A DNA stretch of 5,339 nucleotides. Origin: Paracoccaceae bacterium (GTDB taxonomy: Bacteria; Pseudomonadota; Alphaproteobacteria; Rhodobacterales; Rhodobacteraceae). The notes under the pieces were generated by a model that was not told where the DNA came from, ran no database searches, and saw nothing but the letters and a program-made list of their open reading frames with translations. The stretch spans positions 1 to 5,339 of the forward strand of contig JAAEZW010000156.1 of NCBI GenBank assembly GCA_018222665.1, read 5' to 3'. Every line of letters begins with the position of its first letter. Positions within the stretch are counted from its first letter, which is position 1. Below are positions 5,308 to 5,339 of the stretch, one piece after another. A program made the translations under genes and the position numbers.

Positions 5308-5339
5308 GATAACTTTCCTTTGAATGGCAAGATCATGGG

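Noticed and set aside
5331..5339. ATG at 5335 as the start of a divergent plus-strand gene
   Set aside because: Only five bases of it are inside the window and no Shine-Dalgarno precedes it, so it cannot be supported.
1..5339. tRNA/rRNA genes, CRISPR arrays, insertion sequences, attachment sites, toxin-antitoxin or defence genes
   Set aside because: None was found on reading both strands: no clover-leaf-like segments, no regularly spaced repeats, no transposase or integrase motifs. Almost the whole window is occupied by ordinary metabolic, regulatory and housekeeping genes.

Overview
The window looks like chromosome from a marine alphaproteobacterium of the Roseobacter/Rhodobacteraceae group. 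The main reason is the protein at 3356-3961, which I recognise as a DUF1523 protein, a family I associate with that group. The FAD-dependent dimethylglycine/sarcosine dehydrogenase-like enzyme, the PdhR-like GntR regulator and the moderate GC content agree with this. The species cannot be named from the window. There are seven protein genes, tightly packed, with no RNA gene, CRISPR array, insertion sequence or sign of recent transfer.

Left block, minus strand (1-2505). Read in the direction of transcription, it holds a HTH-XRE regulator with a degenerate cupin domain (2505-1933), a LysE/RhtB-family amino-acid exporter (1932-1324), and the N-terminal half of a large FAD-dependent oxidoreductase with the covalent-flavin histidine motif of dimethylglycine/sarcosine dehydrogenases (from 1297 or 1303, running off the left edge). 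Regulator and exporter abut as TAA-ATG with no gap, and the oxidoreductase follows within about 26 bases. They are therefore probably one operon, in which a small-molecule-sensing regulator controls efflux and oxidation of a methylated amine or amino acid. The substrate cannot be read from the sequence.

Middle block, plus strand (2643-3961). rluA, encoding a pseudouridine synthase for rRNA/tRNA, is followed after a short gap by the DUF1523 membrane protein of unknown function. rluA diverges from the left operon across an AT-rich spacer (2506-2642) that carries two adjacent short palindromes just upstream of the XRE regulator.

Right block, minus strand (3962-5254). A GNAT acetyltransferase is followed by a PdhR-like FadR-subfamily GntR regulator. 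The regulator's stop codon directly abuts the stop of the DUF1523 gene, so the two converge with no spacer. Its own promoter is the clearest regulatory site in the window: a good -35/-10 pair whose -10 and start region is covered by a perfect 8-bp inverted repeat with PdhR-type ATTGGT/ACCAAT half-sites, which suggests autoregulation.

I do not see a previously undescribed multi-gene system. The points most worth following up are the XRE-cupin/LysE/dehydrogenase operon, the regulator's cupin domain without histidines, the unusually wide GntR operator, and the uncharacterised DUF1523 protein.
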